A DNA stretch of 64,000 nucleotides. Source: Syngnathus acus. Its lineage: Eukaryota > Chordata > Actinopteri > Syngnathiformes > Syngnathidae. Each line of letters starts with the position of its first letter. Positions within the stretch are counted from its first letter, which is position 1. The translations under genes were made by a program, and so were the position numbers. Under the pieces are notes generated by a model. The model was given only the letters and a program-made list of their open reading frames with translations. It had not been told where the DNA came from and searched no databases. The stretch covers positions 2,034,539 through 2,098,538 of the forward strand of contig NC_051097.1 in NCBI RefSeq assembly GCF_901709675.1, read 5' to 3'. This document shows positions 11,622 through 23,800 of this stretch, one piece after another.

Positions 11622-12902
11622 CATTAAATTAGATCGTACCACATTTATGATTGCGCTGATCACTTTGAAAAGGAAAGCTCCTTTTCTTCTTCTTCCTCGT
11701 CTTACTTGATTTGATTGGCAGTTGGCAACCAACGTTTAGGCACATTACCGCCACCTACAGGTATAGTAAAACCTAAAACAGACATCTTTTTTTTATTCAA
11801 ACATTTATTCAAACACAAACACATTACGTATAATCACATCCCCTAGGACATGTCAACAACTACAGACAGACAAAAACAAAATAAAGCATACACGATACCA
11901 GAAAAAAAAAAAGACATTACAGCGTAACTCCATCTTATATCCAAAGAGTACACATCCGTTTTACAGCATTCTTGGTGTTAATAAGTTTTAACGAAATGTT
12001 GTAGGATTTCAGATCATTCTTCCAACGAAGAATGTTTGGTTGTGTTTTAAAGAAACGGCATCTGTGTATATATTATTTGGCCAACAAAATAATATTGTTA
12101 ATAAAAAAAAATCTGATTTACCATTATGAAAAAAAAAAGCCATATTTAACATCAGAGATACTAAGAGTAACAAAGAGTAGCCCCTTTGAACAAGCCCATT
12201 GTTGAAAGTCAAGCCAAAACCTTTGTAGCCACAGACTCACTCCAAAAGAAAAGATGGTCTAAATCTTCAATTTCACTTTCACAAAAAACACAGTTCCCTA
12301 CATCCATTTTAAATTTCGTCTTCAAAAGTGTTTTGGTTGGGTAAATATCATTGATCATTTCAAATTGAAGTTACTTTGATTTTGCTGGGACCAGAAATTT
12401 CAGATACTACATCTAATCACTTTATATCTCCTCAGCTAAAGTCCTTCAAAATTAAACCACGTTTCAAAGAACCTGAAAAACTGTTTTCTAAAAAACAGCC
12501 TCGAATAAACTTGTTGTTACATTTGTAATCACAAAAATCAATGCCATTAACAAAAAGTAGCCTTAGAGTTGGAGCTATTTTTGTATAAATTTGATCTTGT
12601 TTAACGAATCAGGGATAATGGGCATTTGTTTGTACTTATTTTGGGTACAAGAAATTTTAAATTCATCACAAAAATCAGCATGTTGAAAAATTCCACCCTA
12701 GTCATCCATAAAGTCAGATATAGCCCACACTCCTCTAGAGAACCATTCAAAAATAAAAACAGATTTTCTATGAATCAAAATATACCTATGGTTCCAAATT
12801 GGTGTGTTTTGAGGAGTAAAATTATGTTTGAAAATAAGTCTAATAAAGAACTTGTTGATGAAAGTCTGATAGTTTTAAAGGAAGCTTTTGTGGATCATAA
12901 TC

Positions 12903-15213
12903 CATCCATCCATCTTCTTCCGCTTATCCGGCGTCGCGGGGGCAGCAGCTTCAGGAGGGACTCCCAGACTTCCCTCTCCCCAGCCACTTCATCCAGATCA
13001 TCCCGGGGGATCCCAAGGCATTCCCAGGCCAGCTGAGAGACATAGTCTCTCCAGCGCGTCCTGGGTCGTCCCCGGGGTCTCCTACCGGTGGGACATGCCC
13101 GGAACACCTCCCCAGGGAGGCGTCCAGGAGGCATCCTGACGAGATGCCCGAGCCACCTCATCTGGCTCCTCGCAACGTGGAGGAGTAGCGACTCTACTCC
13201 GAGTCTCTCCGGATGACCGAGCTTCTCACCCTATCTCCAAGGGAGAGCCCGGACATCCAGCGGAGAAAACTCATTTCGGCCGCTTGTATTCGGGATCTCG
13301 TTCTTTCGGTCACGACCCATAGCTCGTGACCATAGGTGAGGGTAGGAGCGTAAATCGACCGGTAAATTGAGAGCTTTGCCTTTTGGCTCAGCTCTCTCTT
13401 CACCACGACAGACCGGTACAGCGTCCGCATTACTGCCGACGCTGCACCGATCCACCTGTCGATCTCGCGCTCCATCCTACCCTCACTCGTGAACAACACC
13501 CCAAGATACTTGAACTCCTCCACTTGGGGCAGGATCTCATCCCCGATCCGGAGAGGGCATTCCACCCTTTTCCGATCGAGGACCATGGACTCGGATTTGG
13601 AGGTGCTGACCCTCATCCCGACCGCTTCACACCCGGCTGCGAACCGCTCCAGTGAGAGCCTGAGATCACGGCCTGAAGAAGCCAACAGCACCGCGTCGTC
13701 TGCAAAAAGCAGAGACGCGATGCAGAGGTCCCCAAACCGGACACCCTCAACGCCTCGGCTGCGCCTAGAAATTCTGTCCATAAAAATTATGAACAGAATC
13801 GGTGACAAAGGGCAGCCTTGGCGGAGTCCAACCCTCACTGGGAACGAATCCGACTTACTGCCGGAAATGCGGACCAAACTCTGGCATCGGTGATACAGGG
13901 ACCGAACCGCCCTTATCAGTTGGCTCGGCACCCCGTACTCCCGAAGCACCCTCCACAGAACCTCCCGAGGGACACGGTCGAACGCCTTCTCCAATTCCAC
14001 AAAACACATGTGGACTGGTTGGGCGAACTCCCATGCACCCTCGAGGATCCTGCCGATGGTGTAGAGCTGGTCCACTGTTCCACGGCCAGGACGAAAGCCA
14101 CACTGCTCCTCCTGAATCCGAGGTTCGACCTCCCGACGACTACAAAGTCGATCATCGAACTGCGGCCTAGGGTGTCCAGGTGCCAAGTGCACACATGGAC
14201 ACCCTTATGTTTGAACATGGTGTTCATTATAGAAAATCCGTGTCGAGCACAGAAGTCCAATAATAGAACACCGCTCGGGTTCAGATCGGGCGGGCCGTTC
14301 CTCCAAATCACGCCCTTCCAGGTCTCACTGTCATTGCCCACGTGAGCATTGAAGTCACCCAGTAGAACAATGGAGTCCCCAGAAGGAGCGCTCTCCAGCA
14401 CTTCCTCCAGGGACTCCAAGAAGGGTGGGTACTCTGAGCTGCCGTTTGGTGCATAGACACAAACAACAGTCAGGACCCGTGCCCCCACCCGAAGGCGGAG
14501 GGAGGCTACCCTCTCGTTCACCGGGGTGAACCCCAATGTGCAGGCGCCCAGCCGGGGGGCAATAAATATACCCACACCTGCTCGACGCCTCTCACCGTGG
14601 GCAACTCCAGAGTGGAAGAGAGTCCAGCCCCTCTCGAGAGGGCTTGTACCGGAACACAAACTGAGCATGGAGGCAAGTCCGACTATGTCTAGTCGGAACT
14701 TTTCTGCCTCGCACACCAGCTCGGGCTCCTTTCCAGCCAGAGAGGTGACATTCCATGTCCCAAGAGCCAGCTTCTGCAGCCGGGGATCAGACTGCCAAGG
14801 TCCCTCCCTGCCTTTGGCCGCCGCCCAGCTTACACTGCACCCGACCCCTTTGGCCCCTCCCACAGGTGGTGAGCCCATGGGAAGGGGGACCCACGTTTCC
14901 TTTTCGGGCTGTGCCCGGCCGGGCCCCATGGGCGAAGGCCCGGCCACCAGACGCTCGCCTTCGAGCCCCGCCTCCAGGCCTGGCTCCAGAGGGGGGCCCC
15001 GGTGAACCGCGTCCGGGCGAGGGAAAACGAAATCCATTTATGTTTTTCTTCATAAGGGGCTTGTGTGAGCCGTGCTTTGTCTGGCCCCTCACCTAGGACC
15101 CGTTTGCCATGGGTGACCCTACCAGGGGCATGAAGCCCCAGACAACATGGCTCCTAGGATCATAGGGGCACGCAAACCCCTCCACCACGATAAGGTGACG
15201 ACTCACGGAGGGG
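12903..15213 (-). mobile_element. Rex3/Babar (RTE-clade) LINE copy 1, internally deleted
   Basis: The element is flanked by a 14-bp target-site duplication TGTGGATCATAATC (12889-12902 and 15214-15227), and its 3' end carries the CCATCCATC tail typical of Rex3. The endonuclease domain is on the minus strand at about 14750-14140 ([33 protein letters not shown]). The reverse transcriptase is at about 14130-12920 ([24 protein letters not shown] as [46 protein letters not shown]). Comparison with copy 2 shows that about 1 kb between the endonuclease and the reverse transcriptase is missing at about 14135. The two domains are therefore joined out of frame and the copy cannot make ORF2. It inserted into the Tx1/L1-like LINE. 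Confidence 0.93.
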
Positions 15214-15883
15214 TGTGGATCATAATCACATTTTAAAAGGAATTTAATTCAACGTATTTTTTTTAAAGACGAGATTGGGTATCAGAAACCATATTGATTG
15301 TGGATTTTTTAGGAATTGTTTCAACAAATTAGTTTTCAACAAACCATTCTTATGAATGGTTTCCAAATCTCAAAATCTAAAATCATAAAAATAATTAAGT
15401 GTTTCTCAAATAAAAGCATTTTCAACAGAGTCAAAGGCTTTGTAAAAATCTAGGAAGAGAATAAAGCCATCCTCTTCCACGAAATTGCCGTAGTCTATTA
15501 AATCCAAAATAAGCCTGACTAATGAATAACTCTTCCTTTTATAAAGCCTGACTGTGTTGTTATTCTCTCTTTGAGTCTGTTCGCAATTGATCCGGGAAAA
15601 AATTGTAGTCTGTATTCAACAATGTGATGGGCCTTAAATTAGCTAACAGGCTCTTATCTTTTCCAGGCTTTGTAATCAAAGTAATTACTCCTTGCTTCCT
15701 TGTTGTCACAAATTATTTTCTATCAATACAGTCATGTAAAGCTTCAAATAAAATTTCCTCAAGTTATCCCAAAAGTGTTTGTAAACGTTGACAGTGAGCC
15801 CATCTGATCCTGGAGATTTGTTTAACGACATTTTTCCGAGACTTGCATCCAGTTCCTCGATTTTAGGTTTTGAATCACAGACC

Positions 15884-16172
15884 TCCATCCATCCATTTTC
15901 TATACTGTTTGTCCCCACGGGGGTCGCAGGTGTGCTGGAGCCTATCCCAGCAGTCATCGGGCAGTAGGCGGGGGACACTGAACTGGTTGCCAGCCAATCG
16001 CAGGGCACACAGAGACGAACATTCGCACTCGCACTCACACCTAGGGACAATTTGGAGTGTTCAATCGACCTACCAAGCATGTTTTTGGGATGTGGGAGGA
16101 AACCGAAGTGCCCGGAGAAAACCCACGCAGGCATGGGGAGAACATGCAAGCTCGACACAGGGAGGGCCGGAG
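15884..16172 (-). mobile_element. tRNA-derived SINE body with (ATGG)n tail, truncated head
   Basis: Read on the minus strand, it starts within the conserved body (GGCCCTCCCTGTGTC), passes CATGTTCTCCCC, GGGTTTTCTCCGGGCACT, TGCCCTGCGATTGGCTG and CTGGGATAGGCTCCAGCAC, and ends AGAAAATGGATGGATGG. It is the same family as the copies at 20888 and 40258. The tRNA-like head is absent here. It is inserted in the Tx1/L1-like LINE. Confidence 0.8.
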
Positions 16173-16465
16173 TTTCTTGCCATCCACCAGAAAACCAGTG
16201 ATAAAAAAAAATGCATTGCCGGCTTTTTTTCTAAATTGAAAAAATAGGCAGAAATCTTTTCACCGGATTCGATCCACTTTTCCCTCGATCTCACAAAAGC
16301 TCACTGTGGCTTATTCAAATAGAAATAGTCACACTTACTTTGTACTGCCATAATTCTACTTTTATCTTCTGAAGTTAAATTAATCTAGCTACAAACAGAA
16401 TGTAAATCTTGCAATAGTTTTTTTCTTCTTTGTTTTTAAGTGTTAAAATCTTACTGAATTGTATA

Positions 16466-16636
16466 CCGTAATTTTCGGACTATAAGTCGCACCGGAGTAT
16501 AAGTCGCACCAGCCATAAAATGCCCAAAAAAGTGAAAAAAAACCCATATATATGTATATAAGTCGCTCCTGAGTATAAGTCGCCCCCCCACCCAAACTAT
16601 GGAAAAAAACCGCGACTTATAGTCCGAAAATTACGG
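16466..16636. mobile_element. 171-bp MITE, pogo-like ends
   Basis: Flanked by TA, with near-perfect terminal inverted repeats beginning CCGTAATTTTCGGACTATA and running about 25 bp, plus sub-terminal CTCCTGAGTATAAGTCGC units. It is a minimal version of the family seen at 6645 and 48313, and is inserted in the Tx1/L1-like LINE. Confidence 0.88.
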
Positions 16637-16771
16637 TACTTGTTTCTTTAATCCTGAATTTTAGAATTTCCCTTTTATTAATAGGACCAATAATTGTGTT
16701 ATGTTCTATTTCAGTAATCACATTTTTTATCTTGTTACAGTACTCTTCATTTTCTAACAATTTGGCATTAA

Positions 16772-16889
16772 CTTCACTGGTTCTTTTATCTCAAACAAGA
16801 TATTTTAGGTTGCATTACCTGACATGTTTCGGCTTGTACTTCCGCCTTCATCAGTTGACAAGTGAAAACAAAATGAACTTAGTACAACT
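16772..16889. mobile_element. 118-bp insert with 13-bp target-site duplication
   Basis: The exact 13-mer AATTTGGCATTAA occurs at 16759-16771 and 16890-16902. The LINE sequence continues on both sides, so the intervening 118 bp was inserted by a target-primed or similar process. It contains TGACATGTTTCGGCTTGTAC and TTCCGCCTTCATCAG. I do not recognise the family. Confidence 0.6.
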
Positions 16890-17030
16890 AATTTGGCATT
16901 AATTTTCAAATAGCCTCTCGGACATATTTTCTTGATAGCAGGTTCTAAAGTTAACATAATAAGACAGTGATCTGATGTGCTTTGGAAATTGAAACTTTTG
17001 TAGTTTGAGATATTATATATTATACATTTG

Positions 17031-17225
17031 TGGCGACCGTGGCTCAGGCAGTAGAGCGAGTCGACTAACCGGAGGGTTGACGGTTCGACCCTAGCTCTGT
17101 CACAGTCACATGTCGTTGTGTCCTTGGGCAAGACACTTCACACACCTTGCCTCCAGGTTGTCATGGTAAATGAGAAAATGTTCTCAATTGACCTACCTGG
17201 TAAAACATTGAATTAAAATAAAACA
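17031..17225 (+). mobile_element. tRNA-derived SINE (V-SINE-like)
   Basis: The head is tRNA-like: GGCTCAGGCAGTAGAGCGAG fits an A box, and GACGGTTCGACCCTAG fits a B box. It is followed by TGTCCTTGGGCAAGACACTT, a phrase I associate with the conserved centre of V-SINE-type elements, and ends in an A-rich tail (AATTAAAATAAAAC). It is inserted in the 5' part of the Tx1/L1-like LINE. Confidence 0.75.
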
Positions 17226-17669
17226 AAATTAAAAATATTGTCAGTGCCCAACCAGTAGTCAATTCTGGATTTACATTCAGTTTAAACCATGAGAATTCTC
17301 TTATTTCTGAGTTATTTTCTCTCCATATATCTCTAAGATTATTATTCATAAAATTATTAAATTACCAAATTATATTGGGGTTTCCCAGCTCTCTCGGGCC
17401 TAAAACAGACACTTGCCTGCAGCCATCTGCGCGCGACCACACCCACACTTCTGCATATGACGCGAGCTTTTGTCCGCTCCAATGAGATTCACCTAGGGCT
17501 GTTTTCTGATGAGGACCCATGAGGACCTCCGAGCTCCCTTCCTCTGCCTGCATGGGTTGCCAATGTCTTCTGACTAAATCTGCCCACCTCACAGGTCCAA
17601 CATGTCATTTTTACAGAAATAAAAAAAATAGGCCTATAAGGTGATCAAATATGTCTGCTCAGTCACAGT

Positions 17670-17760
17670 CCTTTATCAGAATCAGCTTTATTGACCAAGT
17701 TTGTGCATGCGAAACAGGGAATTTGACTCCGGTTGATCTCAGCCTCTGTACAACATGTAA
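17670..17760 (-). mobile_element. LINE 3'-end-like fragment
   Basis: ATCAGAATCAGCTTTATTGA followed by CCAAGTTTGTGCATGCG and GGAATTTGACTCCGGT resembles the reverse-complemented 3' ends of fish L2/Rex1-type LINEs. No coding part is present. The call rests on remembered phrase similarity only. Confidence 0.4.
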
Positions 17761-17937
17761 GTGACTGACAACATTCAGGTAACTAACAACATTTAAGTGG
17801 CGAGAGCAGGATGTTATTGCACAGTGATGTCTCTGAGTCTCTATGAGTGGTGTGAGTTCATCAGAGCAAGAGCTCTGGCCATTATAAAGTACAATTTAAA
17901 AATAAAAAACCCAAAACTAAAGTATAGCAAAACTTAT

Positions 17938-17943
17938 TTTATT
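17938..17943 (-). other. Candidate polyadenylation signal of dcp2
   Basis: TTTATT on the plus strand is AATAAA on the minus strand, about 1.1 kb downstream of the dcp2 stop codon. The DNA between (17944-19043) is AT-rich, free of recognisable transposons and without ORFs, as expected for a 3' UTR. Other sites further left cannot be excluded. Confidence 0.35.
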
Positions 17944-19043
17944 TATAATATTTTACATTTGTGACGTCAGGTCAGTCAAATCACTCAAAATCCACCGTAG
18001 CTAACATACCACTATCTGTACAATAAACACAGTATCAAACAGACCCTATATTTCACATTCAAATACAGTCATTTCATGAGAATGTACAACAGATCTTTTG
18101 GAAAATAACACAAAAACGTGACGACTTAGTTTTAGCGTAAAAGCAATGAAATTAATGTGTCTTAAATACAAGAGGTATTATTTTAGAAAGTTAAACCTAG
18201 CGATCCTTGGGGTTCATTGTGGCAATCTTTTTCTTCTTTAATCCAACACAAACTGTGACAGAAGAAGTCTAACAAATTGGTATCCATTGGTTGGCAGCAA
18301 AGACCAGTCATACATTTCCTTTCAAACGAGTACACAGTAAAGAGTACATTTCAGTCAAATTATAAAATGTGGTGCTTAGTGGTTACAATTATTAAAAATA
18401 TATTTTACTAAAAATATTTTTGGGTGGCAGAGTATCAACAAATAGTGTAAAATGTCACGTGGCTATGAAATTCAAAATAAAACAATGTAACTTGCCTTGG
18501 AAATCAGAAAACATACCAGGTAAGTTAAAGATTAGGTGACTGACCTAGGATCATTTACCGTTACTTGACTGTGACTAAAAATATTGTGTTCATAAGAACA
18601 TTCTTATTGTTAATTCATTTCAATAATGGTAACCACACACTTCTATACATGATCCGATACAACTTTCAAAATAAGACCAAGTGCACATTGTTTCACAAAA
18701 ATAATACATCACATTCCATATATATATAATTTTTTTTTTTGTAAAATTTTAGTCTTTTGATAGTAAAGTAATCAATTTAAACACCTTTTTTTCCTTCAGG
18801 ATTCAAAAGAAAACTGCAACTAGATTAGAGGCATATATACTAAATTGGTTTTTAGAAATGATTAAAATACAAATAGCTGAACAATAATTACTTGGCAGAT
18901 CATCCACACCAATGTACTCAAATGTCAAACAAATGTCAGAAGTCCACACTGAGGAAGGTTGCTGGATGAAAACTGTCCTTACACTGTGTTGTCATGTAAA
19001 ACTGACATGAAACAAATATCAGGTGTACATTTCTTAACAACCT

Positions 19044-20724
19044 TCAGAAGTCAAAACATCTCATGATGGCATCTTTGTCAAATTTAAAACTGAGGAATGT
19101 TTTGGATGACAGAAGGTGCTCCAAGTCTTTTTGATGGGCAGTCTGTTGACCATTAAAAGAACTGCATGAAATCCCACCTGTAGAAAGAGACATTCAGCTA
19201 CAGTACACACCAGTACTACATAGAAGACAGACTCACACCCGAGGGAAGCTTCCGACACGCACGCACGCACTTTTGTGCTGTACACAAATGAATAGTCATT
19301 TGTTCACTTGTTTGATTGGGCACTTATGAATGTTACAAACTTAAAGCATGTTGGAAAGTCAGTTGAAACATCTTAAGAGAATGTTTGGAGTCCGTGCACA
19401 TGAAATCATACCTGATGTTCTTTTGAATCGTCTATGAACTAGCCTGCAAATCTTCCCCATTGAATTGATGAAATCAAACAAATGCGCCTGTTGATCACAG
19501 AGCTCGAACCCCCCCTATTGTTAGTTCAAATGCTAACAATGCAACAAGTTGCAAAGCTGCACAAAACATGTTCAAATGATGGGGGGGGCTGAAAGTCATT
19601 CATAAAAAAGAAACAACACATGTTTAAGGCAGACAACCGTTGGCATAAATATCAATAGAGCTTTTTCTGCCATGTTGAACATGCCATGTTGGGTCCTGCG
19701 ATGGACTCTTTGTTCAAGCCTCGATTATAAAATGACATGTGGCTTGCACCATAGTAGCTGCATGTCTGACGTTTGTAACAACTCAATCCGCGTCACAATT
19801 GCTGTAGAATTAAATGAGCTATTATGACTGGAGCCAAGCAAACATTCTAGCTGTTGTGGAGCATTAGCTATAGTCACTTCTTCTTTGTCGTCTTTGCCTT
19901 TCTTCGTCGTCTTCTTTTAGGCAGATTAGGCATATCAAGTGCATTGCTGCACTCCACTGGTAAAATGACTATCTTAGCTAATGGTCTCGGCAAGATGTCC
20001 ATACAACCACACAACATACCTTTCTCAAATCTGTCTTGTAGTCTTCTGGAAATGACCCGTTTATCTTCCTTCTGTATGAATAGTATATGAAACGACATTT
20101 CAGTCAAACGTCTCCATACGATTGCTTAAACATTAGAATTTTTCAAAATACGATGTGAAATTTGATCAAATGTTAGACTCAACATCCGAAGTAATTCCCA
20201 TCATATGTCATCGCGGTTAGCCCGCTAGACGGCGGCATGTCGGGATGACAACAGCGTCACGTTATCATATCCCAAGAAGGCTAACGCAAATGGTAGTAGT
20301 GGTGAAAAAAGGAAGGTGGTGATGATTTTCTTACAATTAAAAGAAATCATAGAAATCAAACATGAGCGTAGAGTGTGTGTCAGTGATTCTGCGAAACAAC
20401 ATGGCCAGAACATGTCAACAATTTCGACGATCAAGCGACAACGATTAAGCAGAAGGAAGCTCTCAGAGCTGTCAAGCCATCCAAGGGGATCACCATCATC
20501 TCTAAACGTCGCAGCCCTACCCTGGAAGAGATGGAACGCCTTTCTTAAAAATATCTGCAGAGCGCTCGAGTGATGGTGAGGAACAAAGTGTGGCAAAGAA
20601 AAGAAAGCCTGGACTGAGTGGAAGTGAAGAGGGTGAAGATGAAAGTTAAAATGTAAACGTAATATATATATTTTTACGTTTACATTTTAACTTTCATCTT
20701 CACCCTCTTCACTTCCACTCAGCA

Positions 20725-20775
<51 letters not shown>

Positions 20776-20779
20776 TACC

Positions 20780-20862
<83 letters not shown>

Positions 20863-23800
20863 TTTTTAAAATAAAATAAAATAAAAAGCTAAGTCTGCCT
20901 CACAGTTTGGAGGGTGCGGGTTCAATTCCACCTCCGGCCCTCCCTGTGTCGAGTTTGCATGTTCTCCCCGTGCCTGAGTGGGTTTTCTCCGGGCACTCCG
21001 GTTTCCTCCCACATTCCAAAAACATACTTGGTAGGCCGATTGAGCACTCCAAATTGCCCTGAGGTGTGAGTGTGGATGGTTGTTCGTCTCGGTGTGCCCT
21101 GCGATTGGCTAGCAACCAGTTCAGGGTGTCCCCTGCCTACTGCCCGATGACTGCTGGGATAGGCTCCAGCACGCCCGTGACCCCCGTGGGGGCAAGCGGT
21201 ATAGAAAACAGATGGATGGATAGTTTTAAATTAACAATATGAAAGTTGGATAAAAAAAACTGAAAAATAGAAAAAATATATGAAGTGTAAAAAAAACAAG
21301 CTAAGTTAGTTTGAAGTTCACATTCTGTAAGTTACAGAACGTATGTATCTCTAAGGTACAGTGATAATAAAACACCCTTTTTTAATTGATTATTTCTTTG
21401 TAATTTATCTCTTTTTACATCTCTCTCATTTGTTTGATTGTAATGTGTAATTAATTATCTGCAATATTTATTAAAGTGTTAATTTTTTTGGGCTGTGGAA
21501 CGAATTAAACAAATTACAGTGTCTTTATTATATTTATGTCTTTATATTTATTTATATTAATATTTGATCCAACATACGACTATTTCAACATACAAAGTAG
21601 GTCCCGGAATTAAATTCGGATGGAGAGGCTTGACTAGTTATTAGCAAATAAAAAGTGCAATCAAGATCCAACCAGAGTTAAACAATACATTTCATAAGAA
21701 ATTGTACAGACGGATAATATTTTGACCTGCTGGCTGCTGATTCCATTTTCATTTAGTCCTTTCTTCAGATAAGATGACTCCTGGGATTTCTTCCCATTGC
21801 CTTTTAAGTGTTGGCTCTACACAGAAGGAATAACGTTATGAAGCAAACACAGAGTCAATTAAGTCAAATGATTTGGCCCTACCACTCGTGTGATTGCCAC
21901 TGAACTTTGATGTGAGGGCGGAAACCCAATTTCACCGAGGGTTAATAGTATGTTATTTGGAGTCAACGGCAGTCATTGTTAATGGTGTACAAATTAAATA
22001 CACTAATTAGGACAGTATTTTTTTTAATAAATATATATACAAACAGCTGAATAACCTTAGAAATTTAAATAGTAGTGTCAAGGTCACTTGTCTTTGCAAA
22101 CCTGGTTCAGCTCATATTGGCTCAGCTCCTTCTGCTGCTGCTTGTATTTGGTATAGCCATCTCCAGAAAATACTTCAATAGCAGTGATGTGCCGGGATTT
22201 GGATCTAAGACAAACAGAGAACGTCAATAACACAATATTGGAAAATACTGATGTATAGATAGAAGTACAGTATATTCCATTGGGTTGATAGTCTACTGAT
22301 GGTGGCAAAGAAAGTAGAGCATTAATCTATTCCTTCTGCTGACACAGACATTTTATCCAATATAAGATAATAACCAACTGCAAAAAGGTTTCAGTTGAGA
22401 CTGATGAGCTGCATTTACCGTGTATTGTCTGTGGTTTTGCCCGGAGTGGTGCCATTGCTTGCAAAGTCGTCATCACTATCTGGAGGCTCACCTTTCAGCC
22501 TGCTAATCCAGTCTTTTAGCGGCCTGCACCAGGGGAGCAGAAATAAATAATCGGTGGTTCACGTCACATCTAAAAAAACAGCTCTCGGGGTAGCTAGAAC
22601 CAATTGACAAGTCACAATGCTCTGAAATGACATTGCAGAATTGAAAGCCATTATGTCATAGGTGATACTGCATGACTCCTCCTTGTGACCTTTTTCAGAC
22701 ACTCAAAAAACATGTCACACTTATGTCAAACGTAACATCCAAATAAAATAACTTTGCAGGCAGCAACTTCAAATTCAATTGCACAGTAGAGTAACAACCA
22801 CTCTTTTCTCCACACATACACTACCTTATGAATGGAATGGCCATGAAAAACCTATTGGGGGCAAGTCCAAGTTTAGACTTTGGGGTCATGTCGTTCCTGT
22901 GACATGGTAGCTTTTCAATCGGGAACCACTCGATATTCTAAAATTGAAACCAAGATAATCTATTATTACATAATCACACATTTTAAAAAAAGGAATTCTA
23001 AATTTAAAAAATAAAAAAATAATAAAATGTCATACCCTGATTTCTTTTCTCGTTTTGGGATAAAACTTTGTATCCTTGGATACTCCTGGTATTATATAGA
23101 GCCGCACAAGCTGGTCAGTGATTTTCTGCTCTATGTACATATCTTTGTCAATACAATTCTTAATGTCAAAGCCTGTTTCTTCTAACACCTGTGGAGAGAC
23201 ATATAGCACATACGGTAAGCCATGAAGACATTTTCTTGTGCCTTCAGTTGTTCAGTGGTCGCTTCACAACTCACTTCACGAACGGCACAATCATGAGGCG
23301 CTTCATCCTCATTCACTTTCCCTTTGGGAAAGCCCCAGCCTGACTTTGCAAGGTAGCCCTGAACAAGCAATACCTGGGGGGAAAAGTAATGTTTTTATTA
23401 GTCATTTATTAGCCGAACAAAAACAACTGAAGTGAAATTAATATTCATTTCTAATGTTGCTGAATGAGTAACTGCGAATAAAACTCACACTCTCTAATAA
23501 CTCATCAAGAATGATTGCGCCATAAGTAGGGACACCCATCTTGTACTCTTTCCACTGTTCGAGGACTTTCTGCACATCTTCTCCATGGGGCAAAAGGAAA
23601 GGGCAGTGTTGGAAAAGTTTGTTGCTGTCAAGAAAAACTTGTGTTCTTGAAACCAACATTCAGATATTACAAATGCGTGTTTGACTTCACTGTATCCCAT
23701 TGCACATCATCCAATTGTTGATGAGGCCCATAAGTGTTATGGAGTGTGGGTCAAGAGCATGCAGTGCACTGTAGTCGATTTAATTAATCCAGCGATAACG

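Larger units (their letters stand above)
11790..17350 (-). mobile_element. Tx1/L1-like LINE, decayed and broken by later insertions
   Basis: Pieces on the minus strand run in order. Endonuclease-like sequence lies at 17350-16640 (FSWFKLNVNPEL; STSDHCLIMLTLEP). A linker at 16294-16235 reads KWIESGEKISAYFFNLEKK. Reverse-transcriptase sequence at 15870-15240 reads LNKSPGSDGLT, then LRPITLLNTDY and ILFLDFYKAFDSVE. A C-terminal region at about 12900-11950 reads CVF.ESEIEDLDHLFFWS. Frameshifts and stops are frequent, so it is dead. Later insertions are a Rex3 (12903-15213), a SINE (15884-16172), a MITE (16466-16636), a 118-bp insert (16772-16889) and a second SINE (17031-17225). The 3' boundary near 11790 is approximate, and the 5' end is missing. 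Confidence 0.8.

Noticed and set aside
13383-15096. Plus-strand open frames of 90-175 codons across Rex3 copy 1 (and likewise over copy 2 and copy 3)
   Set aside because: They are antisense or off-frame shadows of the Rex3 endonuclease and reverse-transcriptase frames.
20316-20596. Long minus-strand frame opposite the Tigger fragment
   Set aside because: Antisense shadow. The plus strand carries the transposase-like motifs.
20888-20935. Possible tRNA gene (B-box-like GGTTCAATTCC); similar heads at 17040 and 36005
   Set aside because: Each is followed by a SINE body and lacks a full cloverleaf with acceptor stem. They are SINE heads, not tRNA genes.
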